From assembly GCA_003133325.1 (NCBI GenBank), contig PKXA01000045.1:1-64000 (forward strand): a stretch of DNA of 64,000 bases, in the 5' to 3' direction. The notes beneath the pieces are model-generated. The model was not told the origin of the DNA. It did no database searches and saw only the letters and a program-made list of their open reading frames with translations. The stretch comes from Acidimicrobiaceae bacterium. Its GTDB lineage: Bacteria > Actinomycetota > Acidimicrobiia > Acidimicrobiales > RAAP-2. The translations under genes were made by a program, and so were the position numbers. Of the stretch, positions 39,956 to 48,582 are shown one piece after another (positions within the stretch are counted from its first letter, which is position 1; each line of letters opens with the position of its first letter).

Positions 39956-41038
39956 ATGGCTGCGGACACCGTGCACCCCGATCCCACCCCTGCCGGCAAG
40001 GCCACCCAAGGGACGCCAACGACTTTTTCCGCTTTCGTGGTCGAACGAAACGGGGACTCGATGGATCAGGGAATCCGGACCCTGACCTTCGACGAGCTCC
40101 CGGCCGGGCAGGTACGGATCCGGGTCGACTGGTCGGCGGTGAATTACAAAGACGGCATGGTCACCCAGGTGGGTAACCGGGTCGCTCGTATCTCCCCCTT
40201 GGTGCCCGGCGTCGATCTGGTGGGAACCGTGGTTGCGGCGGATGAGTACGAAATCGGTCAACCGGTCATCGTGCACGGCTACGACCTCGGAGTGGCCCAT
40301 CACGGTGGGTTCGCCGAGTACGCCCAGGTGCCCGCCAACTGGGTGGTGCCCCTGCCCCACGGGCTCAGTGCCCGACGTGCCGCCATCATCGGGACCGCCG
40401 GTTTCACGGCGGCGTTGTCGCTTCGGCGCCTCGAATACCACGGTCTGACCCCGGACAAGGGCCTTGTGCTCGTCACCGGGGCATCAGGCGGAGTGGGTAG
40501 CATGTCGGTCGCTCTGCTGGCATCCAAGGGATATGACGTGGTGGCCAGCACCGGAAAGGCCGCCGAGCATCCCTACCTGATCGGACTGGGCGCCGCCCAG
40601 GTCATCGGGCGGGATGACCTGGGGTCCGACCCAGACCGGGTTCTCGGCCCGGAACGGTGGGCCGGGGCCATCGACTGCGTGGGCGGCCGCACCCTCGACG
40701 CCGTGTTGCGAACGCTCCGCTACGGCGCCGGAGTGGCGGCCAGCGGTCTCACCGGGGGTAACGCCCTCAACACCTCGGTGTACCCGTTCATCGTCCGGAG
40801 TGTGGCCCTTCTCGGGATCGATTCCGTAAAGACCGCCATTGCCGAGCGGCGTGCGGTGTGGGGCGAGCTCGCCCACGCCTATGACGACGGCGTTCTCGAC
40901 AATATGGCAAGTGAAGAAATCGGCCTCGATCAACTCCCGGCCGCGTTGTCAACCATCATCGCCGGCGGCACCCGAGGTCGGATTCTGGTCCGGCCCGCGC
41001 CTTGGGCGGACCGTCGACACCCGGCATCAGCCGGGTAG
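39956..41038 (+). CDS. AcuI/YhdH-type NADPH-dependent acryloyl-CoA reductase-like oxidoreductase
   Basis: 360 residues, medium-chain dehydrogenase/reductase fold without structural zinc. Characteristic VDWSAVNYKDGMVTQ near the N-terminus, the GTAGFTAALSLRRLE block and the nucleotide-binding VTGASGGVGSMSVALL match the YhdH/AcuI group, which reduces acryloyl-CoA to propionyl-CoA. The N-terminal ~20 residues (Pro/Thr-rich) are extra, so the true start may be later. The 3' end overlaps the convergent GT87 gene by 12 bases. Confidence 0.88.
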   Translation: MAADTVHPDPTPAGKATQGTPTTFSAFVVERNGDSMDQGIRTLTFDELPAGQVRIRVDWSAVNYKDGMVTQVGNRVARISPLVPGVDLVGTVVAADEYEIGQPVIVHGYDLGVAHHGGFAEYAQVPANWVVPLPHGLSARRAAIIGTAGFTAALSLRRLEYHGLTPDKGLVLVTGASGGVGSMSVALLASKGYDVVASTGKAAEHPYLIGLGAAQVIGRDDLGSDPDRVLGPERWAGAIDCVGGRTLDAVLRTLRYGAGVAASGLTGGNALNTSVYPFIVRSVALLGIDSVKTAIAERRAVWGELAHAYDDGVLDNMASEEIGLDQLPAALSTIIAGGTRGRILVRPAPWADRRHPASAG

Positions 41039-42370
41039 GGAAGGCACCGGATCCCGGGCTGCGTCGATGTGGTCGGCGCCCACTTGGCAGCCATCCCCTC
41101 TTGTGGTCCGGTCCGGATCACGTCCTCGACCCGAACCACCCGCTCGCCGGAACGCCAACATGGCAGCCACGCCTATCTGAAATACCATCATGGCCACGAA
41201 GAACGAGTTGCCCAGGAGGATTTGCCAGCCGTGGGCGCTCAACTCCCGTCCACTCCCATAGGGCACCAACCAGATGGGTGCGCTCCAGAACAGCACGGCA
41301 GCGCCGATGGCCCAGATCCACCCGCCCACCGGGCGATCGTGGGCCAACGCCAACCACAGGATGATGGGGACGACCCAGACCATGTGATGGGCCCATGTGA
41401 TCGGCGAGACGACCATTCCCGTCGTCGCACAAACCAGGATCCCGAGGAGAGGCGAGGAAGAACGATAGGCCCACATGGCCAATCCCAGGCCGGCGAGACC
41501 AAACCCGACGACCGCCACCGAGATGACCGAGTTGGGGACGGCACCATGGTGGAGCCGGATCATCACCGCCCGGAGGCTCTGGTTGGAGATGAAGACACTG
41601 CCACCCACCCGATGGGCATCGGAGACATATTTCGTCCAGAACAGCCACGAGGTTCCGGGCACCAAAGCCGCCATCCCGAGACCGCAGACCACAAAGGTCA
41701 CGACGGTGACCCACGCCGCCCGGGACTGCCGGGTGAGGAACAGGTAGGGCGCAAAGATGAGAGGTATCAGTTTGACTGCGGCGGACAGTCCGGTCAGGAC
41801 CCCTCTGGGCACCGTCTTCGATCCCACTCTCACCACGCCGGTGAGGTCAGCCAGGATCAACGCGGCCAGCACCACGTTGATCTGACCGAAGGAGAAGGTG
41901 AGTCGCACCGGGTCGAGCCATAACGCCGGTGTCATGAGGAGGAGCGACCAACCCACAAGCTGCCTGCGATCCATATCCGGTCGCACGGCCCTCAGTGAAA
42001 TGGCCACCAGTGCGGCAAGAGCGACGACATTTACTGCTCCCCACAACAACTCTGCCCCCTGCTCGGGAAACAGGCTCAGAGGCCAGAACAACAGCGCGGC
42101 GAAGGGCGTATAGGTGAACGAGAGGTGGGTGGTGACCGCCCGCACGTCATAGAGATGGCCGCCGAACAGGTGTGAGCCCCCCATGAGGTAGACGTCGAGA
42201 TCAACCTCATGGCGGTGCCAGGCGAATGCCAACGCATAGGCAACGACCAGCCCGGTGGAGACGACTCCCGTCACCCTCAGGGCGGCGGGAGGTACGGCTC
42301 GACCCCGGTCGCGGAACTTCGCTCCCACTCCCCGGTCCCCTGGGCGCGGTGGAGTCGTCACCCTAGTCAT
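41027..42370 (-). CDS. GT87-family polyprenol-phosphate-mannose alpha-mannosyltransferase
   Basis: 447 residues, about ten transmembrane helices. The first outer loop has VDLDVYLMGGSHLFGGHLYD and FTYTPFAALLFWPLSL, diagnostic of GT87 enzymes such as mycobacterial PimE and related mannosyltransferases, with the catalytic Asp in the DLDVY segment. Probably extends phosphatidylinositol mannosides or related lipoglycans on the outer face of the membrane. The Arg/Asp/Gly-rich tail is cytoplasmic. Separated by 15 bases from the DUF4232 lipoprotein upstream in the same orientation. Confidence 0.85.
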   Translation of the reverse strand: MTRVTTPPRPGDRGVGAKFRDRGRAVPPAALRVTGVVSTGLVVAYALAFAWHRHEVDLDVYLMGGSHLFGGHLYDVRAVTTHLSFTYTPFAALLFWPLSLFPEQGAELLWGAVNVVALAALVAISLRAVRPDMDRRQLVGWSLLLMTPALWLDPVRLTFSFGQINVVLAALILADLTGVVRVGSKTVPRGVLTGLSAAVKLIPLIFAPYLFLTRQSRAAWVTVVTFVVCGLGMAALVPGTSWLFWTKYVSDAHRVGGSVFISNQSLRAVMIRLHHGAVPNSVISVAVVGFGLAGLGLAMWAYRSSSPLLGILVCATTGMVVSPITWAHHMVWVVPIILWLALAHDRPVGGWIWAIGAAVLFWSAPIWLVPYGSGRELSAHGWQILLGNSFFVAMMVFQIGVAAMLAFRRAGGSGRGRDPDRTTRGDGCQVGADHIDAARDPVPSLPG

Positions 42371-42385
42371 TCACTGTCCGCGGCG

Positions 42386-43021
42386 TTATGACTGGGGCGG
42401 GGCAGTGGTCTGCACCCCGGGACTGGCCGTCGTGAATACCGGTGACACGACGATCGTCCCGTTGTCGCACGGCGCGAGCTGGGCCGGGATCGTCATGCTG
42501 GTATAGGCATTCGGGGGGGTGATCACCAGATTGGCTGCGGCTGGGCACGAGGTGGCTGATCCTGTCGGTACGTCGGAGTAGCCCATGTTGAAGTACACCG
42601 ACTGCCCACTCGAAATGATCACCGCTGTCGGTGCCATGGCCGTAAAGCTGTAGTTGCCCTTGCGCACCACGGTGGTTGTCAGTGATGCGCCATTCGATCC
42701 GGTCATTCCCAGACCGGGGTAGCCGCTGAGGGTGCAGTTGGATGCCGCAGTGTTCTTCAGGGCCACTGTTGTCTCGATGGTCCCTGCCGCTCCACTGCTG
42801 CCATAGATCGAGGCGGCCAGATTGGTGGTGGAGCACAGAGTGGTCCCGGCGGCCGTGGTGGTTGTGGCGTGGGCGGCGGCGCCGGTCGAGGTAGTGGTGG
42901 GTGCCGTCGTCGTCGTCGTCGTCGTGACAGTGGTGGAGGTCGAGCTCCCCGATGAGCACGCGGCGAGGACCAGGCCTCCCAGGCACACCCCGCCAATCAG
43001 GCTGATCACACGTTTCTTCAT
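42386..43021 (-). CDS. DUF4232 lipoprotein with Thr-rich linker
   Basis: 211 residues. Lipoprotein signal MKKRVISLIGGVCLGGLVLAA then Cys (lipobox LAAC), a Ser/Thr linker rich in TTTT runs, and a ~140-residue beta-rich DUF4232 domain with Cys in TLCST, NCTLSGYPGLGM, TSCPAA and APCDNG, probably in two disulfides. Function unknown; exported to the membrane surface. The ATG at 43021 is preceded by GAGAG about 6 bases away. Same strand as the GT87 gene. Confidence 0.85.
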   Translation of the reverse strand: MKKRVISLIGGVCLGGLVLAACSSGSSTSTTVTTTTTTTAPTTTSTGAAAHATTTTAAGTTLCSTTNLAASIYGSSGAAGTIETTVALKNTAASNCTLSGYPGLGMTGSNGASLTTTVVRKGNYSFTAMAPTAVIISSGQSVYFNMGYSDVPTGSATSCPAAANLVITPPNAYTSMTIPAQLAPCDNGTIVVSPVFTTASPGVQTTAPPQS

Positions 43022-43137
43022 CTCGTTCTCTCTCTTCTCCTCGTCGCGGTCTCTGCTTCCAATCGGCAACAATCGACCCGCTGGCGGTACCGCCTGACAT
43101 CCCCAACCGGGTCTCCGCCGGCTGACTTCCCATGATC

Positions 43138-43653
43138 TCAGGCGGAGAAGTCCTCGGGGCGGATGGTGTCGAGAAAATGACGGAACTCCCCGACCAGTTC
43201 GTCGGGATTGCCGCCCGCTTCGCCATCGTCACCCTCATCATCTTCGTCGACGGCCAACATGATCCCCTCGGCATCCATCAGCTCATCGACAACGAACAAG
43301 GGGGTTCCTGTCCGGACGGCCACGGCCACTGCATCCGAAGGTCTCGACGAGACCGAGACCTCCTGGCTGTTGTGGAGAAGCACAATTTCCGCGTGGTAGG
43401 TGGACGTTCGCAGTTCGGTGATGACCACTCTGACCACGTCCGTACCCAGTGCATCGAGGAGGTCGCGGATGAGGTCGTGGGTCATTGGCCGTGGAGTATC
43501 CATTCCCTGCAAGGCGAAGGCGATCGCCGTCGCCTCAGGAGCGCCAATGAAGATGGGGAGGGTTCGGCCCAGCCCGTCGGACTCTTGGAGCAGGAGTACG
43601 GGCGTGTTCGACTGGAGGTCCACCCGCACCGCCCGAAGCCGAACTTCGACCAT
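43138..43653 (-). CDS. Bifunctional nuclease (BFN/DUF151) family protein
   Basis: 171 residues from the ATG at 43653 (an upstream TTG at 43662 is less likely). Contains the DUF151 core: LPIFIGAPEATAIAFALQG, THDLIRDLLDALG and SRPSDAVAVAVRTGTPLFV; the tail is acidic. Plant and bacterial members show DNase/RNase activity or are stress-linked; the role in actinobacteria is unclear. It ends the gcvH-garA-ftsR-BFN block, matching the Rv1826-Rv1829 order in Mycobacterium tuberculosis (from memory). Confidence 0.92.
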   Translation of the reverse strand: MVEVRLRAVRVDLQSNTPVLLLQESDGLGRTLPIFIGAPEATAIAFALQGMDTPRPMTHDLIRDLLDALGTDVVRVVITELRTSTYHAEIVLLHNSQEVSVSSRPSDAVAVAVRTGTPLFVVDELMDAEGIMLAVDEDDEGDDGEAGGNPDELVGEFRHFLDTIRPEDFSA

Positions 43654-43742
43654 GTCCTGCAACTTACTCGGCGACGGCCGATACCGCGGCCGCAGGTGAA
43701 TGAACGTCTCCGCGGGCTGGTTCCCTACCGGTCCACGAACGG

Positions 43743-45059
43743 TCAGCCACCCAGGAGCTCGCGGAGGGCATTTCGGAGGAGCGAGCTACGCAGGCCTTGG
43801 CCGAGATGAATGAGCTCATCGGCAGTCTCGTTGGCTTTGGCCCGGGCTTCGGGGTTTCGCTGTCTGACCAAAGGAAGCACGATCTGCTCGACAAAGCCGG
43901 CCTCCCGCTCGGCGGCATTCTTATACAGGCGCAGATGGCGGGGTTCGACGCCGAATCGGGCGAATCCGGCCACCAGATTGGCCACGGCAAGGGCTTCTTC
44001 GTCGAAATACTCGACCCCGCCCAGTTGAGACGCGGTCAACAATCCGTACTGGCAGAGTTCGTCGAGCACGGTGGGGTCGAGCCCAGAGGCGGCCGACAGC
44101 TCGTCAAGGGTGAGGCTGGCCCCGCCCATGCCCGCCATCACCGAGACTGCCTTGGAGGCGGCTGCCGGGGATGGGTCAGACGGGCGGACACTCGACGACG
44201 CCAGTTTGGCTGACCGGGCGGACTGGGACGGAGGCGCCACCCTGGTAGCACCAGCCTTGGTGGCGGCAGATCCCGGTGGCGGCGCTGGTATGAGGGAGGC
44301 GGGACCCGATGACGGGTTCGAGAGCGCCGGGCGATTGGCCGATCCATGTGCGGCGGCGGTCGCAGGCGCCGACGATCCACCGGGGACCGTATCTGGTGCG
44401 GTCGCCGGGCGGGTGGGCGCGAGGACCGCTTCTTCTGTGTTCAAGGATCGAAGGGCCGGACCGGGATCGACCTTTGCTGCCGGTCGGTGGGACGCCACCG
44501 CATCGGCCCGATCTTCCGGAGCATCAGCAGGTGACGATGCCGGCGCAGGTGAATCCCGGGTCGGCGATGATTTGGAAGGGGGGGCCGACCCGGCCGCGTC
44601 CATTCCAAGCCGATTGGGTCCCCCGCCGCCTACGGGCAATTGCTCCGGGGCGCCCGAGCCGAAGACAGACAAGGCCCTCGGCGGGGTGACGGTCATGGCA
44701 CCCCGTCCCACCAACACCGGATCGGCACTCCGAGGCTGGGCCGGTGCCACACGGTCGACTTCTGCCGGTTCGGAGTGATCGGCATCCGGGCGAGGAGCCA
44801 TTTCAGACTCAGTGGTCTCATCACCGAGTCTGTCCTTGATGACCTTCAGCGGAAGGAAATGCTCGCGTTGCTGTCGCAATACCCACCGCAGGCGTTCCAC
44901 GTCCTGTTCGTAGAACTTCCGGTAACCAGACGGTGTCCGCTCGGGATTGACAAGCCCTTGGCTCTCGAGGAACCGGATCTTCGAGATGGTGACGTCGGGG
45001 AACTCCTGCCGGAGCAGGGTGAGGACGTCACCTATCGAAAGGTACGACCGCCCGCTCAC
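43743..45059 (-). CDS. ftsR: FtsR-like MerR-type regulator with a long disordered insertion
   Basis: 438 residues. N-terminal MerR winged helix (6-80: YLSIGDVLTLLRQEF, TISKIRFLESQGLV, TPSGYRKFYEQDVERLRWVL) and a conserved C-terminal domain (about 310-438: LTLDELSAASGLDPTVLDEL, GVEYFDEEALAVANLV). Known FtsR/Rv1828 proteins are about 250 residues; here ~85-305 is an Ala/Pro/Ser-rich, low-complexity linker. In corynebacteria FtsR activates ftsZ. The GTG start has GGAGGG 5 bases upstream. Position between garA and the nuclease supports orthology. Confidence 0.88.
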   Translation of the reverse strand: MSGRSYLSIGDVLTLLRQEFPDVTISKIRFLESQGLVNPERTPSGYRKFYEQDVERLRWVLRQQREHFLPLKVIKDRLGDETTESEMAPRPDADHSEPAEVDRVAPAQPRSADPVLVGRGAMTVTPPRALSVFGSGAPEQLPVGGGGPNRLGMDAAGSAPPSKSSPTRDSPAPASSPADAPEDRADAVASHRPAAKVDPGPALRSLNTEEAVLAPTRPATAPDTVPGGSSAPATAAAHGSANRPALSNPSSGPASLIPAPPPGSAATKAGATRVAPPSQSARSAKLASSSVRPSDPSPAAASKAVSVMAGMGGASLTLDELSAASGLDPTVLDELCQYGLLTASQLGGVEYFDEEALAVANLVAGFARFGVEPRHLRLYKNAAEREAGFVEQIVLPLVRQRNPEARAKANETADELIHLGQGLRSSLLRNALRELLGG

Positions 45060-45096
45060 CTTGCCCTCCCGCTCAGATTTGCTCCCGCAATAACCG

Positions 45097-45579
45097 TCAT
45101 TCGCCCATCGCCACCAGATACAACAACTTGAATTTCCCGATCTGGACTTCGTCCCCGCTGGACAGTCGGGCCTCTTCGATCCGTTCGCGATTCACGTAGG
45201 TCCCGTTCAGCGAGCCGACATCTCGGACACTGCTCACGTGATCGTGGGTGATGAATTCCGCATGGCGACGCGAGACGGTGATGTCATCGAGGAAGATGTC
45301 GCTTTCGGGATGCCGCCCGGCCCGGGTCACTTCGGACTCGAGCGCGTATCTGATCCCGGTGTTCGGACCACGCTTGACCACCAACATGCCCACACCGCGT
45401 GGCAGTTCGACCAGGCCTACCGCGGTGGCGTTGTCGACTCCCTCGCTGATGTCCTCAACCGGTGGAACCGACATGGTGGTATCTGACGACGCGGCGGCCA
45501 GCGCCGAACCGCACGACGAACAATAGTTGGCTCCCATCGGGTTGCGATGGCCGCAGCTATGACAGAACACATCACTCAC
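45097..45579 (-). CDS. garA: GarA-like FHA protein with N-terminal zinc ribbon
   Basis: 160 residues. The C-terminal FHA domain has the phosphothreonine-binding set RAGRHPESDIFL, SRRHAEF and GSLNGTYVNRERI. In mycobacteria GarA is phosphorylated by PknB/PknG on a Thr-Thr motif near its N-terminus, then folds on itself and stops regulating 2-oxoglutarate dehydrogenase, glutamate dehydrogenase and glutamate synthase. A comparable DTTMSV (Thr34, Thr35) is present. Extra here: a zinc ribbon (Cys6, Cys9, Cys20, Cys23). GTG start; 53 bases after gcvH. Confidence 0.9.
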   Translation of the reverse strand: MSDVFCHSCGHRNPMGANYCSSCGSALAAASSDTTMSVPPVEDISEGVDNATAVGLVELPRGVGMLVVKRGPNTGIRYALESEVTRAGRHPESDIFLDDITVSRRHAEFITHDHVSSVRDVGSLNGTYVNRERIEEARLSSGDEVQIGKFKLLYLVAMGE

Positions 45580-45632
45580 GGTAGTCGCTCTGGCCCCTTC
45601 GCTTCTTCTGGTCGAATACCGGCGCGCCGGTC

Positions 45633-46013
45633 TCAGCCGGCGGTGAGTTGCCGGTAGGCTCCCGCATCGAGCAGCCCATCCACCGCCAATGGGTCGGAGG
45701 GAAGAATCTCACAGATCCAACCCTCCCCGTAGGGGTCCTGGTTCACGCATTCCGGGGCGTCGGCCAGCGCGTGGTTCACCGCCACCACTTCGCCGCCCAC
45801 CGGCGCATAGATCTCGGAAACCGACTTGGTGGACTCGACCTCACCCAACGTGCCGCCGGCGGCGACGGTGGCACCTTGGGCGGGAAGCTCGACGAATACC
45901 ACGTCTCCCAGGGCATCCTGGGCGTAGTCGGTAATTCCCACCCTCACCCTGTCCCCGTCCGAGCGAATCCACTCGTGATCCGTCGAATAGTGAAGGTCGT
46001 CGGGAACGTTCAT
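45633..46013 (-). CDS. gcvH: Glycine cleavage system H protein
   Basis: 126 residues from the ATG at 46013 (MNVPDDLHYSTDHEW); an upstream in-frame stretch to 46076 is not H-protein-like. Carries the lipoyl lysine Lys63 in GEVESTKSVSEIYAP and the conserved VGITDYAQDALGDVVFVELP. Shuttles the aminomethyl group between the P and T proteins; gcvP and gcvT are not in the window. First gene of the gcvH-garA-ftsR-BFN block. Confidence 0.96.
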   Translation of the reverse strand: MNVPDDLHYSTDHEWIRSDGDRVRVGITDYAQDALGDVVFVELPAQGATVAAGGTLGEVESTKSVSEIYAPVGGEVVAVNHALADAPECVNQDPYGEGWICEILPSDPLAVDGLLDAGAYRQLTAG

Positions 46014-46095
46014 AGGTGCGGACCATACCCGACGGGGAGAAGGGGTGCCTGGGCTCCTCCCCATCGGTCGGCGCACCGGTTGAGGGAGCGGGTCG

Positions 46096-48582
46096 TCACC
46101 GCAGCAGTTGGCGAATCCGGACGGCGTACTCTTGGGCCCGGGCCCCGGCCTGGGTGTCGCTCCCGGCCTCGGCCCACACGTGGGTCACCGGCTCTTCGGG
46201 GTCGGGCAGGACCAGCGCCCAGCCGTCGGGCTCGAGGACCTTCACGCCGTCGACCAAGACCAGGTCCCGTCCGTTGGAATGCTCCACCAAGGTGCGCATC
46301 ACCAACCCCTTCTGGTCCCACGGGGTATGCACCGACTGGTGGGCGATATGCACCCTCGGCAGCGTCCGTACCAAGTCGGAAAGCGGTCGTCCGGTATCGG
46401 TGAGCATGGCGAGCAGATTGACGAGGGTCGCCGCCGCGTCGAAGGCGGGCAAGAAGCCCGGGAAGATGAATCCGGCGTTCTGGCTGACGCCCAGAATCAC
46501 TTCCCCGGTACTCGCCACCTCCATCAGGTGGGATGTGGCCAACTTGGTCCAGACGATGTCGGTGTGCGACCGGCGACAGATCTCTTCCGCCGCCCGGCTC
46601 ACGGCCACCGGCAGCGCCACCCGGGCGCCGGGGTGGGCATCAGTCACCAGGGTCAAGAGCACCAGGAGGGCCTCATCATCGGAGAGGAGATGCCCTTCAT
46701 CGTCCACGATCGTCACCTGTTCCCCGCCCGGATCGAGCACGGCTCCCAGGTTGGCCCCTGAGGCCCGCACCAGGTCGGCCACCCGGGCGGCGCTGGCTCG
46801 GCGGTCGAATGTGGTGGCGCCCGCGGTATTGGCATACGGGTTCACCACCAGGACATCGGCCTCCAGCTTTGCCAGCAGATTGGGCATGACAAAGCTGGCG
46901 GTCCCGAACGAGTAGTCGAGCACCAGCTTGAGGTTGGCGTTCCGAGAGTCGGTCAAGTCGACGGAGTCGATGAGGGCGGCTGTGTAGTTCTCGACGGCGC
47001 GGGGGGGAAAGCCGATGTCGCCCATCTCACTGGCCATCGCCCGGCGGAAATCCTCGCGGTAGTAGAGGCGCTCGATCTTCCGCTGGGTCGATTCATCGAT
47101 GTCGATCCCTCGCTCATCGAAGAAGCGCAGCACCACCGATTCCGGATCGTCGGGGGTGAGTCGGACGGTGATTCCGGCCAGGCTGCTCGATGAGGCGACC
47201 TGAAAGCGAGTAACCGGAACGGTGGCCGCCTCGAGGTCGTCGACGTGCACCCCGACCGAATTGCAGCCGACCATGATCGCCCGTTTCAATACCCGGGCGG
47301 CCCGGCTGGTATCCCGGGACGTGCTGACTGTGGCACCCTTCTCCAAGGTGGAGGCCCAGGCCATCGAGAGGCGAACTGCGAGCTCGGCACTGATATCCAC
47401 ATTGGCCAGACCCTGGACGCCGTCCCGACCGAACAACGACCTGGCGCCACGTGACTCCCACACAATCGACGAGTTGACGATGGCGCCGGCTTCGACCGTC
47501 TTGAATGGATAGACCATGACGCCGGCCTTGATCTCGGCATGCGCCCCGACGAAACAGTGATCTCCGAGCACCACGCCCTCCTCGCAGCGGGCGCCGGAAC
47601 GGAGATCGGATGCCCGACCGAGCACGCTCCCGTCCACCCTGACCGCCGACCCCAGATAGGAGTTGTCGTGGACCACGGAACGCTGCAACGCCGCATTGTC
47701 ACCGATGCGGACGTTGCGTCCCAGCGTGCAGTACTCCCCCAGGCTGACCCCTGGGCCCACCACACAGTTGTCGCCGATGACCGCCGGTCCCACGATAGTG
47801 ACCGTGGGATCGATGAGGGTTCCCTTGCCCAACCACACCCGGGGTCGAAGCTGAAACCCTTCTATGTCGACGTGCACCCTTTGATCGAGAATGTCCTGGT
47901 GGGTCTTCAGATAAGCCTCAAGTGTCCCGACGTCTTCCCAGTAGCCATCAGCAACAAAACCATAGAGTGGCTTCCCGGCTTCCAGGACGGCTGGGAACGA
48001 CTCTCCCGAAAAGTCCACTGGTCGACCTTCGGGAATGAAATCGAATATTTCGGGCTCGAGCACGTAGATCCCGGTATTGATGGTGTCGCTGAACACCTGG
48101 CCCCAGGTCGGTTTCTCGAGGAACCGCTCCACCGAGCCGTCCTCCCGGGTGATCACGATGCCGAACTCGAGCGGATTCTCCACTGCTTTGAGCGCCAGGG
48201 TGGCCAATGCCCCGCGCTTCTCGTGAAACGCCACCACCTCGCTCAGGTCGATATCGGTGAGCACATCCCCGGAGATCACCAAGAATCGCTCATCCAACTC
48301 GTCCCTGGCGTTCCGCACCGACCCGGCCGTGCCCAGCGGGGTGGATTCGGTGGCGTAGACCATCCGGACGCCGAACTCGGAACCATCCCCGAAATAGGTA
48401 CGGATGGCATTGGCCATGAAGGCCACCGTGACCACGATGTCCTCGAACCCATGCTGACGCAGCAGATTGACCACGTGCTCCATCATCGGGATGTTGGCCA
48501 TGGGCAACATGGGTTTGGGCTGGTTGGAGGTGAGAGGCCGGAGTCGGGTCCCCTCGCCGCCCGCCATGATCACCGCCTTCAT
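46096..48582 (-). CDS. GDP-mannose pyrophosphorylase-like protein fused to a degenerate phosphomannomutase domain
   Basis: 828 residues. Domain 1 (1-235): nucleotidyltransferase with GGEGTRLRPLT (8-18), KPMLP (23-27) and Asp106 in SGDVLTD, so probably makes an NDP-sugar, most likely GDP-mannose. Domain 2 (about 250-380): left-handed beta-helix repeats. Domain 3 (390-828): phosphohexomutase fold, but the phosphoserine loop (TASHNP) is VRLTPDDP (473-480), the metal loop (DGDGDR) is DPGGEQ (617-622), and the phosphate loop (RPSGTEP) is VLPDPEEP (791-798). The mutase half is probably inactive. Such fusions are common in actinobacteria. ATGA overlap with the phosphatidyltransferase upstream. Confidence 0.88.
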   Translation of the reverse strand: MKAVIMAGGEGTRLRPLTSNQPKPMLPMANIPMMEHVVNLLRQHGFEDIVVTVAFMANAIRTYFGDGSEFGVRMVYATESTPLGTAGSVRNARDELDERFLVISGDVLTDIDLSEVVAFHEKRGALATLALKAVENPLEFGIVITREDGSVERFLEKPTWGQVFSDTINTGIYVLEPEIFDFIPEGRPVDFSGESFPAVLEAGKPLYGFVADGYWEDVGTLEAYLKTHQDILDQRVHVDIEGFQLRPRVWLGKGTLIDPTVTIVGPAVIGDNCVVGPGVSLGEYCTLGRNVRIGDNAALQRSVVHDNSYLGSAVRVDGSVLGRASDLRSGARCEEGVVLGDHCFVGAHAEIKAGVMVYPFKTVEAGAIVNSSIVWESRGARSLFGRDGVQGLANVDISAELAVRLSMAWASTLEKGATVSTSRDTSRAARVLKRAIMVGCNSVGVHVDDLEAATVPVTRFQVASSSSLAGITVRLTPDDPESVVLRFFDERGIDIDESTQRKIERLYYREDFRRAMASEMGDIGFPPRAVENYTAALIDSVDLTDSRNANLKLVLDYSFGTASFVMPNLLAKLEADVLVVNPYANTAGATTFDRRASAARVADLVRASGANLGAVLDPGGEQVTIVDDEGHLLSDDEALLVLLTLVTDAHPGARVALPVAVSRAAEEICRRSHTDIVWTKLATSHLMEVASTGEVILGVSQNAGFIFPGFLPAFDAAATLVNLLAMLTDTGRPLSDLVRTLPRVHIAHQSVHTPWDQKGLVMRTLVEHSNGRDLVLVDGVKVLEPDGWALVLPDPEEPVTHVWAEAGSDTQAGARAQEYAVRIRQLLR

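Noticed and set aside
37838-40441. S9 peptidase as an 867-residue protein
   Set aside because: The first ~170 residues lie antisense to the AcuI-like gene and look like noise; homologous sequence starts just after the ATG at 39934.
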